From Adineta vaga (lineage: Eukaryota > Rotifera), in NCBI GenBank assembly GCA_021613535.1, contig CP075495.1:14570001-14634000 (forward strand): a stretch of DNA of 64,000 nt, given 5' to 3'. Under the pieces are notes generated by a model. The model saw only the letters and a program-made list of their open reading frames with translations. It had not been told where the DNA came from and ran no database searches. Positions within the stretch are counted from its first letter, which is position 1. The number at the start of each line of letters is the position of its first letter. Position numbers and translations under genes: made by a program. Shown here piece by piece: positions 1-11,007 of this stretch.

Positions 1-128
1 TGTCATCACTCAATCTTTCTCTGTTCTGTCTCAATGCAGACCTAATCAAATATACGAACGTAGAATTTTTTTTCTCTTTCTTTCTTTCTTCTTCTTTTCT
101 TTTCCTTCTCGTCCCATTACTCAGTTGA

Positions 129-520
129 ATGTGTATGAGACGGGTCGAGATCGAGCGGGCACAAACACATACACACACACGCATGCATGCGTGCATTAGT
201 CGAAAGAAGAGTAAACAGGACAGGACAGACAGACAGACCATCATCGTTGAAATAATTGCAGTTGTTCTATTGGATAAAACAAGTCGACAATTGAGTTTCC
301 ATTGGTCATCGATGTAATCTTTCATATTCGTATCTATCGCTCACTTGAGAAGAAAAAGAAAGGGCAAAAGGAAAGAAAGAAAGAAAGAAAGAAAGAAAGA
401 GAAGCAAACGCGCGCGCACATACACACACAAACACATTGCATTCATTCATTCATTTCTTCTTCTTCTTCTTCACTGACAAACATACACACACACACACAC
501 GTTTTTCTCTGACAGGACGC
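129..520. repeat. Microsatellite-rich upstream tract
   Basis: The stretch holds several simple repeats: CA runs near 165-180, 420-440 and 483-500, GAAA units near 370-400 and TTC units near 455-470. Open frames across it are low complexity and have no protein-like composition. It lies directly upstream of the first gene and may include its promoter and 5' UTR, but I see no clear TATA box. Confidence 0.7.
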
Positions 521-523
521 GTC

Positions 524-1578
524 ATGAAGAATCGACGAGTAAAACTTCATAAGAGTATAAAAAAATGAAAAACCTTTTATCTTTTTTCCAATTATCCATC
601 TGTTTTCTATTTAATAGAGTCAACCAAACCTGAAGAATATGTATATATTGAATTAGATACAAAATGCAGGTATATAAACTTTTTTTTTATTCTTTATCTC
701 TTGAAAGAAAAGAACTGTTTTTTTAGTTGTTCACAATCATCGCTCGATGATCATGCATCTATTCAAGTATGTTCTTTCACTCTTTTTTTTGTTGAATTTA
801 TTGAATATTCGTTTCGTAGTTTTCACGTCGCTATCTTCAATGTCAAGCTTCAATGCCTATTCACATTCTTCGTTCATATATTCAACAAGTTTTACCTCAT
901 TCACCAATGACAAAAGTAAAATTCAATGTAATCTATTACACTTTAATGCTTCTTTTCTTCTTCTAGGTATCAATTTATGATTTGAATGATCAATTATTGA
1001 ATGACTCCATCTGTCTAAAAGATCTTTCTTCTTCTTCTTCTTCATTAACACATATTCCTCTTCGTTTTACAATGATGAATACAGTCACATCATTCGGTCA
1101 TTGTTTATGTTCATCTCCTTGTTCTCCGATAAAAAATTCTTCGTCGTCACCATCGTTTTCACCAACTATCATTCAACGTGAAACAATAAACCGAACATTA
1201 TCAACATGTCCATTAGTTCCAACTCCTCCACATTCTCCATCATCTTCAACGTCACTTTCACCTATTCTATCGAAAAATTCATTACCAATTGTTAATCTTC
1301 TAACTCCACCATCACCGCCCCATTATTCATCATTTTTAATTGATAGTATCGTCGAATCGAACTGTAATGATCCATCGATTATTGATAAAATAACATCGGA
1401 ATTCGGTGAAATTTGTCCATCAGAACCTTCGATAAAACGAAAACGACAACGAATTTATAAAAAACTTCTACCAAAAACATCATCACCGTCAGATATTCCT
1501 CTTGATTTAACTGTCAAAAAACGTCCAATATCATTCGATTTGTTTCCAATGCAATCGAAATGGTTAAAAATGATTTAG
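524..1578 (+). CDS. Ser/Pro-rich protein with PLDLT (CtBP-type) motif
   Basis: Four exons can be joined in frame: 524-554, 618-669, 727-766 and 967-1578, each with GT/AG ends, giving 244 residues. The start is the ATG at 524, whose short exon encodes a basic peptide (MKNRRVKLHKK). The middle is rich in Ser, Thr and Pro with many SP/TP pairs. A basic cluster (KRKRQR) that could be a nuclear localisation signal precedes a PLDLTVKK segment near the C-terminus. PxDLS/T is the known docking motif for the CtBP co-repressor. No DNA-binding domain is visible. The likely role is a nuclear co-repressor-recruiting protein, which is inference. The first exon is the least certain part. Confidence 0.6.
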
Positions 1579-2147
1579 AAAGAAAAGAAAAACAATGTTT
1601 TATTTGACAGTATGTGTGATATTTTGCTGTTTTTATTATTGTCTATAAGAATATACATAAGACAAACAAACTACACTTCCAGTTCAATTGGTTTGTTTCA
1701 TTTATTTTTCAAGAGGATGTGTCAAAAGAGAAACACACAATTGCATCTTTTGTGTTCTATCCTACAGAGATGGAATTATATTTCTTTTTGAAGACAAGAG
1801 AACGTATTGTATTATGTACGAAAGATGCTTACAGATAGCGACTGATTCTTTGATGTTTGTTTTTTTTTCTGACTAAGAATATGTGTGAGAAACAATTGTT
1901 GTTTTAATCTACTAGCTCATGCTGATCGAAAATCAATTAGATTTGAAACAATCTTTTGATATCGTTGATTAACATAATTGATTTAAGCAAAAAAAATGAG
2001 GTTTATTCAAAATCGTTTCTAGAAGACGAAAAACAAACAAAGACTATTCAAAGACAAATAACAATATAATATACATGCAACGATAAAGAAATCAAAATTC
2101 TAAACGAACAAACAAAATCGAAATAGATAAGTATTGATTTTTCTTTC
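1579..2147. other. Intergenic, convergent 3' ends
   Basis: This lies between the stop of the Ser/Pro-rich gene and the stop of the RRM gene on the opposite strand. It should hold both 3' UTRs. A TTTATT at about 1998 (AATAAA on the minus strand) could serve the RRM gene. Nothing else is recognised. Confidence 0.5.
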
Positions 2148-3369
2148 CTAAGAATAATAATCGTATTCACGATCATCGATTGATAGTGTTGTTGATAATC
2201 TACGTTTTTTATTGGTGGGTTCTGATGTTGATGGAATGAAATCATGGATAGTTTGAGTTTGAGCAGATATTTGTTCGGGAAAAAGACGAAGAGTTAATTC
2301 ATTATGAAATATTCGTTGATTTTTTAAGAGAAGATCGAGTTTTTCTTGTGTTAAATCAATTAATTGCCGTTTGGTACGTTCTAAATCCATGCGTAAACTA
2401 CAAATTTCAATTTCTTTTAATTGTTTATATTCTTGAAATTGTTCTTCAAGACGTTCATAACGAATATTGGAATTCTGTTCATGAATTTCTCCATCTTCAA
2501 CATTATCATCATTGTTTACATGATTGACAAAAGTCTAACGAAAGAGAAATACATATCGATACGAAGAAAAACACAATTATTCTTACATTTTCTGAAGGAT
2601 TTTGTTCAGTTGCTGAATGTTTTCGAGAAGTTTTCGAAATATGAATAATTCGGTCTGGTTGATGATTTGATCGATGACGATGATTAGAACGTTGATGATA
2701 ATGATTATTCGATTGTTCTTGTTCAGATGGAGCAAATTTCGTAACAGTGATTTCTTCATCACGAATATAATGAGGTCGAGCTAAGAGAACACGATCAACA
2801 TCATCATAATCCTAGAAAAAGATTTTCTTATAAATTGGGATTGATGGAAAAGAGAATCTTTCAAACCTCGTAATCAATAAATCCTTGTTCGACATCAATT
2901 TTTTTAATTCGACCATATTTTTGAAAATAATTTTGAAGAAGATTTTTATCATGTGTGAATAAATCTTGTAGAATCAATCGATTTGTGACTATAAGTCGTT
3001 CGGGTATACTTGATGTTGAACGTGGTAATGCACGTTTAACAAAAATTTCATCACCATTGATAATATGTGGTCGACTTGACATAAATTTTGATATACTTTG
3101 AGTTTTTTGAAATGTAACAAAAGCAAAACAATGATAAACCTTTGAAATCATGACAAAAAAAAAGAATTTATTAGAATTATAAAGAAAGAATGATTTACAT
3201 TATTTTCTTTATCTCGATTTATTGATAATTCTGTTAATGAACCATATTTTTCACAATAAGTACGTAGAATATCATTCGAGATATTACATAAATTTCCGAT
3301 AAATACTTGTCGACTAGAAGAATTCAATTTATTAGAAATTTATCATTGATTTTTTACTTACTCGCTCAT
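2148..3369 (-). CDS. Two-RRM RNA-binding protein
   Basis: Spliced minus-strand gene with at least five exons. A tiny first exon (ATG at 3369, M-S-D) joins an exon reading RQVFIGNL, a canonical RNP2 motif. The next exon has CFAFVTF, which matches RNP1, completing RRM1. A second RRM follows, with RLIVTNR as RNP2-like and QGFIDYEV as RNP1-like. After it come an Asn/His/Arg-rich linker, a predicted coiled-coil stretch (LEEQFQEYKQLKEIE onward) and a C-terminal KKRR basic patch. The order resembles hnRNP/DAZAP/Musashi-type proteins, which bind pre-mRNA or mRNA. I cannot assign a subfamily because RRM2 is divergent. Confidence 0.8.
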
Positions 3370-3909
3370 TCTTATCTTCGTCTCGTCAGATGTAAATGTA
3401 CGAATGAAAGAAATAATAAAACTTCGATTCGAAAACAATGCTTTACTATGAGTGTTTGTTATAGTAAACAGTAGAAAAGATGACAAAGGAAAACAATAAG
3501 ACCTCGATAATCATATTATTGGATTATTACTAATATCGAACTATTCTTACTCATATATTTAGTTTTTACATCTTTATACTTTAAATATTTATGAACAAAT
3601 TCAGTTATATGAATTATTAATATATCGATTCTAAGCGACATCTAATCATCATTTATATAAATATGGGCTGTGCAATGATAGAAAAAGAATGGAGATCAAT
3701 CAGAGAAGTTTTTCATTTGAACATCCACTATATTTATTGATATTTTTGCTTCATATCTTCAATAAAAGTGTGAAGTTTACATGTACCGACTCTATTTGTT
3801 TGATCATGTAGAAAAATATAAAATTTCATTCAATTTCGTTTATCATTAGAAAAAAAGATTTGTATTTCTATACATCCGATATTCTAACATTGTTTACAAA
3901 AATATATTC
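3370..3909. other. Intergenic
   Basis: AT-rich spacer between the start of the RRM gene and the stop of the downstream minus-strand gene. It probably holds the promoter of the former and the 3' UTR of the latter. TTTATT at about 3730 could be a minus-strand poly(A) signal. No coding signal or repeat was recognised. Confidence 0.4.
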
Positions 3910-4517
3910 TCATGCACAATAAAGTGAACAATGTAAAACAATAATAATAGCCAAAATAAATGCATGATCATCTTGTTCTCGAGCATCAATTGAATCAATT
4001 ATTTCAATTCCATATGTATCAGCAATAGAAAAGAATTTTTTATTTACAATAGCAATTGTTTTATCATTTTTGGTTTTTAAAACAAAGGAATGATCAAATA
4101 TGTCAAGTCCTTTAATTTTATATTCACCATAGATTGAATAAATAACATAACTATGTTTGAAAAACGTTAATTTCTGTCGAATCGACGCAATATGTCGATC
4201 GGAATCACCATCACGAGCTGATAAAATATGAAATTGATCAAGAAAACGAAGACCATTTTGATGCATTTTAAAAAGTGCACTAAACAAAATGAAATCAAAA
4301 CATCTATAGAGTATTTCTTCTTTTCTTCAACTTACTTTCCATTCATATCTTCGATAATAAGTTTTTTCTTTAAAGACCATTTTTTTGATCGAACTATATA
4401 TCGATTATGTCCGAATTCATCTTTAATTTTAAAACAGTTTCCCCATGTAAAAAGTCTTTCTTGTATTAAATATCGACAACGTCGATTTGATTGTGTTGTA
4501 GAAATTTGATCATTCAT
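3910..4517 (-). CDS. LURP-one-related (tubby C-terminal-like fold) protein
   Basis: Two exons: ATG at 4517 to about 4333, then about 4277 to the stop at 3910. The junction reads GGAAA/GTAAGT and TTTAG/TGCAC and keeps frame. The protein, about 180 residues, follows the LOR/scramblase-like pattern: RYLIQERLFTWGNCFKIKDE, then an aromatic-rich strand, KKKLIIEDMNG, an ALFKMHQN strand and a long C-terminal hydrophobic helix (HAFILAIIIVLHCSLYC). LOR proteins adopt the tubby C-terminal beta-barrel wrapped around a hydrophobic helix. The animal and plant members are poorly characterised; membrane or phosphoinositide association is inferred from the fold. Confidence 0.65.
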
Positions 4518-4659
4518 CGTCTCACATCAGCAGACGAAATTAGATGTATGTGCTACTATCAATCGACGAATAGAATAGAATGTAAAAACTTCTATTGGTT
4601 TTCCTTTTCCTCTTTCTTCAGTATGAATCAATAGAAAACACCATTCCCATTTGTCTATA

Positions 4660-5357
4660 TATGAAGATTACTAATGCAGTAGCTACTGCCATCTGAACTT
4701 TGAAATCAATCTGATTTTATCTGCATTCAATGATGAAAAGAAAGAAAAATAAATGATTTTAGGAAGATGAATAGATGTTCACGTTGATATTCTCATCTAT
4801 TCTATTGATTACATGTGAAAATACATGCGCATACGTATTTTTATTGCACTGAATATATTCTCTCATTTAGTTTTTAATAACAATATAAGATATACTAATA
4901 CAAATGATATCTGTCAATAAGTGATGTTGAAGGAATATCTTTATCGAGATAACTTAGTAAATAATCCAATTGGATTTGAGACAAAATTATCAAAGGATGT
5001 CGAGTTATCTCGAGAAATCGTTCATCAGAATAAGCATCATAAAAGATTGGAGTTGATGTTGCTGAAACAGGTGGTGTAGGAGAACATTCCATAAATCGAA
5101 GATCTTCTTCTGGTTCAACGATTGGTATTGGAAGAGAAACTGGTAATGGAATAGTTACAAGTGGTTTTTTTGATGGTCTTCGCCATAGAGATGCCATTTG
5201 TTCTGCACTTAAATAATCATGATCAAGTAAAATTGTTGTATAATCTAATTTTGGTTTATGTTTTTTCACTTGTGGTACAGTGATAATCATATCACTTGAT
5301 CCATCTTCCCATCCTTTCGGTGGTGCATGTTTACGTTTTTTCGTTAATAACAATGCA
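4660..5357 (-). pseudogene. Truncated copy of the 3' half of the Ski-like gene
   Basis: The segment closely matches the region from about 8810 to 9580, including the shared 3' flank (TGCAGTAGCT..., then the ...TCTCATTTAGTTTTTAATAA tract). The frame 4895-5353 encodes only the C-terminal third of the intact gene at 8968-10895. It lacks about 60 codons including the poly-proline stretch, and it breaks near 5357, where sequence like DNAJC28 begins. It has no plausible start of its own. I read it as a recently duplicated fragment that is not expressed as the full protein. Confidence 0.8.
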
Positions 5358-5900
5358 TCTTCTTCTTTTTATATTGTTGGTACTGAAAGAACTTCTCAAT
5401 CTTGGTGCTATTCATAAACACGTTTGTGTGCTTTTTCTGCACGCATCTGGTAACAGGAGGCTGCCTCTGGCTCGGCGTTTCCATGCTATAAAATAGACTC
5501 AAATCTTAAGCATATTAAAACAATATTCAAAAACCAAACCTACAGACAACTAACCCAAATCCTGCAAATTCAAGATGTGTACGCTGTGCTGAGGAGATGT
5601 ATGACAAATATCAAATTTTATATGAATGTGATTTGTTGTTGCTTGAACAGGTACCTCACCAGTTTTTAACAATTCCTTTCGATTAGGAAGAATAAAACAA
5701 TTTGTTAATGAAAACTAGATTTCAAAAAGAACTTTCTATTTACAGTAAGTGTTCCGTAAGCTTGTTCAATTGTATTAAATTTCGTATGACTACGTTTACT
5801 GTCATGAGATGATGAATCCGAATGATATTGTTTGACTTTTGCTAGATATACTTTCCGAATAACAGTATCATCACGACATGATGAATCAAGTTCCAAAATG
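5358..5900 (-). pseudogene. DNAJC28 fragment with HPD changed to HSD
   Basis: The sequence parallels 11790-12300 of the intact DNAJC28 gene: the Ala/Tyr-rich exon at 5400-5490, the exon at 5545-5690 and the J-domain exon at 5705-5896. The J-domain copy reads VKQYHSDSS where the intact gene has VKQYHPDSS, so the essential HPD tripeptide is lost. The DUF1992 part is missing altogether. Together with the adjoining Ski-like fragment this is an internally deleted segmental duplicate. Confidence 0.8.
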
Positions 5901-6960
5901 CTTTTAAAAATATAATATTTAATCTATAAAGAAGAGAATCAAATTGAATATTTGATTATTCTATATTTATGATTTGAAATTGAATCGAATCGAATCTTGT
6001 TATATTATATTCTTAGATAGTAGTGGAGTTGTTTGCACTGATTGTACATACATATCAAGCTTGAAATTCATATTCAATCAAAAAACAAAATTTCAGTTGA
6101 AATCTTCAAGGGTGAGGGTGAGAGTGCAGAGGGGTATTAACAGATTGAGAACGAGGATGAGTGTGTGGATTCGAATATTTTATTGAGAATAATTAGCAGG
6201 TGCTGGCGTAAATGTGACGCGATCGGAACAGACGTCTTTCAAGTGGAGTCGCGGCGTTGGGGGCATAAAGTGCCCCCGATAATTGAAGATTTCATTTGAC
6301 ATAATTCTTAAAGATAATTTCATTTGAAACTAGAATTGAAAAGTTTCAATTGAATTCAAGTTTGACACTACTGTAATTGTACAAATAGATTATCAAGATG
6401 TCGCCATTCTGTAGTCAAACAGTCAGTTCACAAAGCAATTCGTTCCCCGAATATATGTATATGCCATTAGAGAATATACACAATGGATGTGTGTTTTCTT
6501 TATATCGTTTTCTTCGTCCGTCATGTTCATGCGTATATAAAGACGTGTATGTCCTTCATTTCTTCAGAAACATCTTATTTATATAACAATATTCGTAATG
6601 TGTAAAGCGCAAATCATAGTAAGTGATCGCCTTTTCTTCAGTACGAAACATTTCGTCTCTCCTTTTAGTAAAGGAAATATTACCTGATTAGTGGAGAAAC
6701 TCTGTTTAGAAACTATAGGATGTTTATAGAAATTCGTAATGATCTATGCGAATCCACTTTTATAAGCACAGCGAATTGTGGTTATATAATTTACTACAAA
6801 AAAAGCATATGTTACCTAAGTTATTTCTAATAGTACTCCGCAAAACTCAGAAAATAAATACTCGAATGTGTCGGGTGAAATCCGATATGAAAAAGAAGTT
6901 ATCTATAAGAGCTATGACGCCGTCATCATTGCTATAATGATGAAGTAATTCAGGAGTAAA
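5901..6960. other. Gene-poor stretch with dispersed repeat pieces
   Basis: No credible coding exon. It contains two halves of a repeat also seen near 39870 (at about 6058-6110 and 6330-6375), separated by about 220 bases of more GC-rich sequence. That insert includes a perfect hairpin at 6259-6277 with a 7-base GGGGGCA/TGCCCCC stem and a 5-base loop. Short open frames here have no recognisable motif. Confidence 0.5.
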
Positions 6961-7128
6961 CAGGGGCGTCCCGAGGGGGGCGCGTGGGGCGTAACGCCCC
7001 CCTGCTTCGGGAAAATTTTTGTTTTTTTTGCTCGCCAAAATTTTTTGCAGCAGAAAAAAATTTTTTCGGAAAATTTTCAAAAATTTTTCGCTGCGCCCCC
7101 CTGCTTTTGGCACCTCGGGACGCCCCTG
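6961..7128. mobile_element. hAT-type MITE with perfect 8-bp target duplication
   Basis: A 168-base element bounded by perfect 16-base terminal inverted repeats, CAGGGGCGTCCCGAGG. It is flanked on both sides by the direct repeat GGAGTAAA (6953-6960 and 7129-7136). An 8-bp target duplication and CAG-starting termini are the hallmarks of the hAT superfamily. The inside is GC-rich near the ends and holds A/T runs in the middle, with no coding capacity. Its perfect ends and target duplication suggest a recent insertion mobilised in trans. Confidence 0.9.
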
Positions 7129-7368
7129 GGAGTAAAGCATCTGTTTAATGTTGATAGGCTGCTTCGACTTCTCGCCACTCAAAGCATTGCGTTTGACAAT
7201 CGCCCTTCAATTGTTAACATTCAGTAATAGCTAAGATATTGTGAATGTAGTGTACTGATGAAAGAGTACACGAGATTTTTGAACGATTCTAAATTTATTG
7301 GTTTGTTTCGATAAAGAAGATTTTTTATCATCAATAACTTTTACTTGTAAAAAATATAGAGATCAACA

Positions 7369-7677
7369 ATGGAATTACCAGATAATAATGATGAATTAAG
7401 ATTACTTGACAATCTACAACAACTAATTCAGCAGAAGAACAATGAAATACAAAAATTGCATGAAAAAATTGCTGATTTAGAAAAAAGTCATGAAAAAATG
7501 GTTAAAGATTTAGAAGACAAATATGTAAAAATAATTGCAAAATTAGAAAATGATATTGAAAGTTTACGTGGAGCTAAACTTCATCTTAACTCGTTTATAC
7601 CAGTTAATGTATGGAAATATGCACCCATCATATTTATCGCACCGATGATTATACACTTTATACATAAACTTAAATGA
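7369..7677 (+). CDS. Small coiled-coil, C-terminally anchored protein
   Basis: Single-exon ORF of 102 residues starting at ATG 7369. Residues about 8-70 are strongly heptad-like and rich in Leu, Lys, Glu and Gln (LLDNLQQLIQQ onward). A single hydrophobic helix, VWKYAPIIFIAPMIIHFI, sits at the extreme C-terminus, followed by a short basic tail (HKLK). This is the layout of a tail-anchored protein of mitochondria, peroxisome or ER. A second gene with the same plan lies at 17716-18042. I do not recognise the family. Confidence 0.6.
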   Translation: MELPDNNDELRLLDNLQQLIQQKNNEIQKLHEKIADLEKSHEKMVKDLEDKYVKIIAKLENDIESLRGAKLHLNSFIPVNVWKYAPIIFIAPMIIHFIHKLK

Positions 7678-8508
7678 ACGATAGATATCGAGTCATTTTT
7701 TGTGAACACTTGAAATTCATAATTTTCTTGATTTTTTTATTGTAATTTTCTCTCGTGTTAACTGTTGTTTCTTATTAAATGTTGTGTTCTTTCTTTTGTC
7801 AGCTGACCTATGCCTCGTTGAATCTTTCGATCTTTTTCTTGTCAGCCAGCTAAATTTCATCTTTACGTTTAATTGTTACTAATTTTTCTGTCCGTAGAAA
7901 TATTTTTTTTGTTGATCATAAAATAAAATATCTCAATATGTATTCGCTGAAATACATAACAAAACATTAATCAAACTTGGATTGGATTTTTATGAAGGAA
8001 AGATACTTATCAGTATGTAAATTATCGAGTTCAACCACTAAATGTTTTCTAAAGATTATTGATAAATTTAAAATATAATTTCCACGCGTTTTCAATGTAT
8101 GTACTTCATTGTGAAACATTGTTCATCGTAAAATGGTATACAGAGATAATTGTCAGTGATGAAATTCTATATAGCGTTGGTAATAATTTCCTTTATCAAC
8201 TAATATGATCATCAGCCGAAATAAACAAAGAAGTGTTTCACATAGAAAAAAAAATCCTTTTTTATTAAGTTAAACTATTCGATATTAATTACTGGAGCAG
8301 AGCGTTCGAATTTGAATATGATAGAAACTTTTGTTGAACAACAAGTGTTGAACGTGATTGAAAAACAAATACATACGTACTAGCTATTCGAATAAATATA
8401 TTCTTTGATTTTATTAGTAGAAATAATAAATCAATTACGTAGTTTTTCATAATAAACCGGTTCTCATTTTTCACACAGAGTTCGAAAAGTCGAAGAATTT
8501 CAAACATA
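7678..8508. other. Intergenic
   Basis: AT-rich, without a supported gene. It follows the coiled-coil gene and probably begins with its 3' UTR (AAAATAAAATA near 7920). The open frame on the minus strand around 8289-8507 has no recognisable domain and I do not call it. Confidence 0.4.
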
Positions 8509-8770
8509 TTCGATCATTTGATTCTGATTTAGTCAAAATAACTTTCAGATAAATGAAGAAAATGACACCAGCAGTATTTGATCTCCTAACATTTCGTAAT
8601 CACTATAGTAATTTAACCATTAATAATTAAATAATCATTGTTCAATATAGACCTCATCCAAGGCATTACATTCATTATCAATAACAATCAATGAAAGATT
8701 ATTCAATAAAAATTTCTATCTAATAAATGGAATTTTTATCATCATCTACGGTTATTTTCTTCTTTCATCT
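8509..8770 (+). pseudogene. Remnant of the 14.3-kb unknown gene family
   Basis: The block TCTGATTTAGTCAAAATAA and the following start region (ACATTTCGTAATCACTATAG) match the 5' end of the gene at 14273. At 8681-8765, CAATCAATGAAAGATTA, AAAAATTTCTATC and a tract ending in TTATTTTCT match its second exon near 14530-14610. Intervening sequence is lost and frames are broken. This is a relic of a third family member. Confidence 0.7.
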
Positions 8771-8967
8771 GTATTTAGTAGAAATCTTTATATCCATATA
8801 AGATAGTATTAATGCAGTAGCTGCAGCCACCTTGAGTATTCAATCAATAAGAACTAGAAGTTGTTATTTTGATTTTTAAGACTGATTTCGCACACATACA
8901 CTCGCACGTATTTTATTGCACCGAACAAAATTCTCTCATTTAGTTTTTAATAACAATATAAGATATA

Positions 8968-10895
8968 CTAATACAAATGATATCTGTCAATAAGTGATGT
9001 TGAAGGAATATCTTTATCGAGGTAACTTAGTAAATAATCCAATTGGATTTGAGACAAAATTATCAAAGGATGTCGAGTTATCTCGAGAAAACGTTCGTCA
9101 GAATAGGCATCATAAAAGGTTGGAGTTGGCGTTGGAGGTGGATGAGAATGAAAATAATCTCGTAATTTGAATAGAATCGGTGGAGGTGGAGGTGGAAGCG
9201 GTGGTGGTGGTGGTGGTGCTATTGAGCTCATTGCAGATGATAATAATGATATTTGATTGGTATTGGGTGTTGCTGAAGCAGGTGGTGTAGGAGAACATTC
9301 CATAAATCGAAGATCTTCTTCTGGTTCAACGATTGGTATTGGAAGAGAAACTGGTAATGGAATAGTTACAAGTGGTTTTTTTGATGGTCTTCGCCATAGA
9401 GATGCCATTTGTTCTGCACTTAAATAATCATGATCAAGTAAAATTGTTGTATAATCTAATTTTGGTTTATGTTTTTTCACTTGTGGTACAGTGATAATCA
9501 TATCACTTGATCCATCTTCCCATCCTTTCGGTGGTGCATGTTTACGTTTTTTCGTTAATAACACTGCATCTTCTTCTTTTGCTATAACTGGTAATGGTAC
9601 ATTCGCAGCAATTAATTCTGTATAGATTAATTTTGTATCATTTAATGTTGTACAAAAACATGAACGCGATGTACTAGCTTGTCGATTGTTACGCATAAGA
9701 AAGTCACGAACAAATTCAGGACACATCACAATTGGACATTGTAATAGTTTCGCGTAATGTTTAATGGTTGATAATGGAAGATTATTTAATAGACTTTTTG
9801 ATAAATCAACAAGACGTACATGTTCAGTTTCATTAATAAATACAGAGGGTACCGTGATGTTATTGATAATGCATGATGATATAAGACGATTATGTGTAAG
9901 AGATGATCGTTGTCGTGGAAGATCAAGATGAGATTCATCAAAAGTTGGTAGATTAAGATTTGATTCAATTAGACCAGCTTTTAAATTTGCTAATATATCA
10001 TTTATATTTGGTGTAGGACGTGGATCAAAATCAGCAACAAGTGAATTGAGATCATTATCTGTTGATCCAGGAGATGAATGCGTTGTCATTGGTAAAAGTT
10101 TGGAAAGTATGGATAATTTAGCTGCATTATTCATGTCGTCTAAAAAAGAAAAACAAAGAATTTTATTTTCAACTTAATAATTAACTTACTGGGCTTATTG
10201 TTATTCGTTGTTGAAGATAAACATGCATCTAATTCATCGTTGGCAACCGATGAAAATTCATTAAATAATAAACGTTCATATTCATGTTGAGAATTCATAC
10301 GTCGATATGATGATGTTCGTGGTGGTGATGATGATTGTGAGAGTGTTGTAGAAAGTAGATCATAATCTTGTATTCCAAAGGCATTCACTGCTTGATCAAT
10401 AACAGTTGGTGAATATCTTCGATCATATTGATATTGTTCAATATAAAGTTGATCATAACATTGCCAAAACGCAAGAATATCTCGAAAAGTTAAATGCTTT
10501 GGATGTTGACTATTTGTTAAACTACAATGAATTCGAATATATTTATTTAAACAAAAACAGATAAGAAGAAAATCAACGAACCATCTTATTTCATCAATAG
10601 AACGATTTGGTTTTGGTGGAAGTCTTGGTACACTATCACATATTTGACTAAGCATACTAAGATTATCCAATTCGACAAGTAATTCTCCAGCACTATCAGC
10701 CCATTCATCCACAGAAGATAGAGCACCAGCTGATGTTGGACTTTGATTTCCAAGAAGTAATGTTGCTAATGTATCTCGATCAAATAATGAATTGGGTGAT
10801 AATTTTATATTATTGTTATTGGTATTATTATTATTATTATTTGGATGATGACCATTGCCATTTGGATCTGAACTATCCATTAGCAAAGAATCCAT
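8968..10895 (-). CDS. Poly-Pro nuclear protein, possible Ski/Sno-type domain
   Basis: Exons join across an intron at about 10138-10189 (CCCA/GTAAGT, TTTTTTAG/ACGAC). A 60-base in-frame stretch at about 10523-10582 with GT/AG ends and intron-like composition is probably a second intron. The start is taken as ATG 10895 (MDSLLMDSS) rather than the upstream in-frame codons. The N-terminus is Asn-rich and Ser-rich. The middle (VFINETEHVRLVDLSKSLL ... PEFVRDFLMRNN ... SRSCFCTTLNDTKLIY) resembles in spacing the Ski/Sno/Dac homology domain. The C-terminus has a basic KKRKHAPPKGW motif, two poly-Pro runs and a conserved tail. The domain assignment is tentative; a nuclear role is inferred. Confidence 0.65.
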
Positions 10896-11007
10896 CTTAA
10901 ACAGAAAAGAATATTCAAGCTTGAATACAATTGTTTTTTCCTCTTTTTTAACAAAAATAAGCAATCTTGCGAGATTTCCTGTACAATAAATATTAAAAAA
11001 CTACATT

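Noticed and set aside
129-568. Open frames in the first 570 bases
   Set aside because: They are produced by CA, GAAA and TTC microsatellites and have no protein-like composition, apart from the short exon starting at 524.
7045-7227. Open frames across the MITE
   Set aside because: They cross the TIR and target duplication and arise from the element's GC-rich ends.
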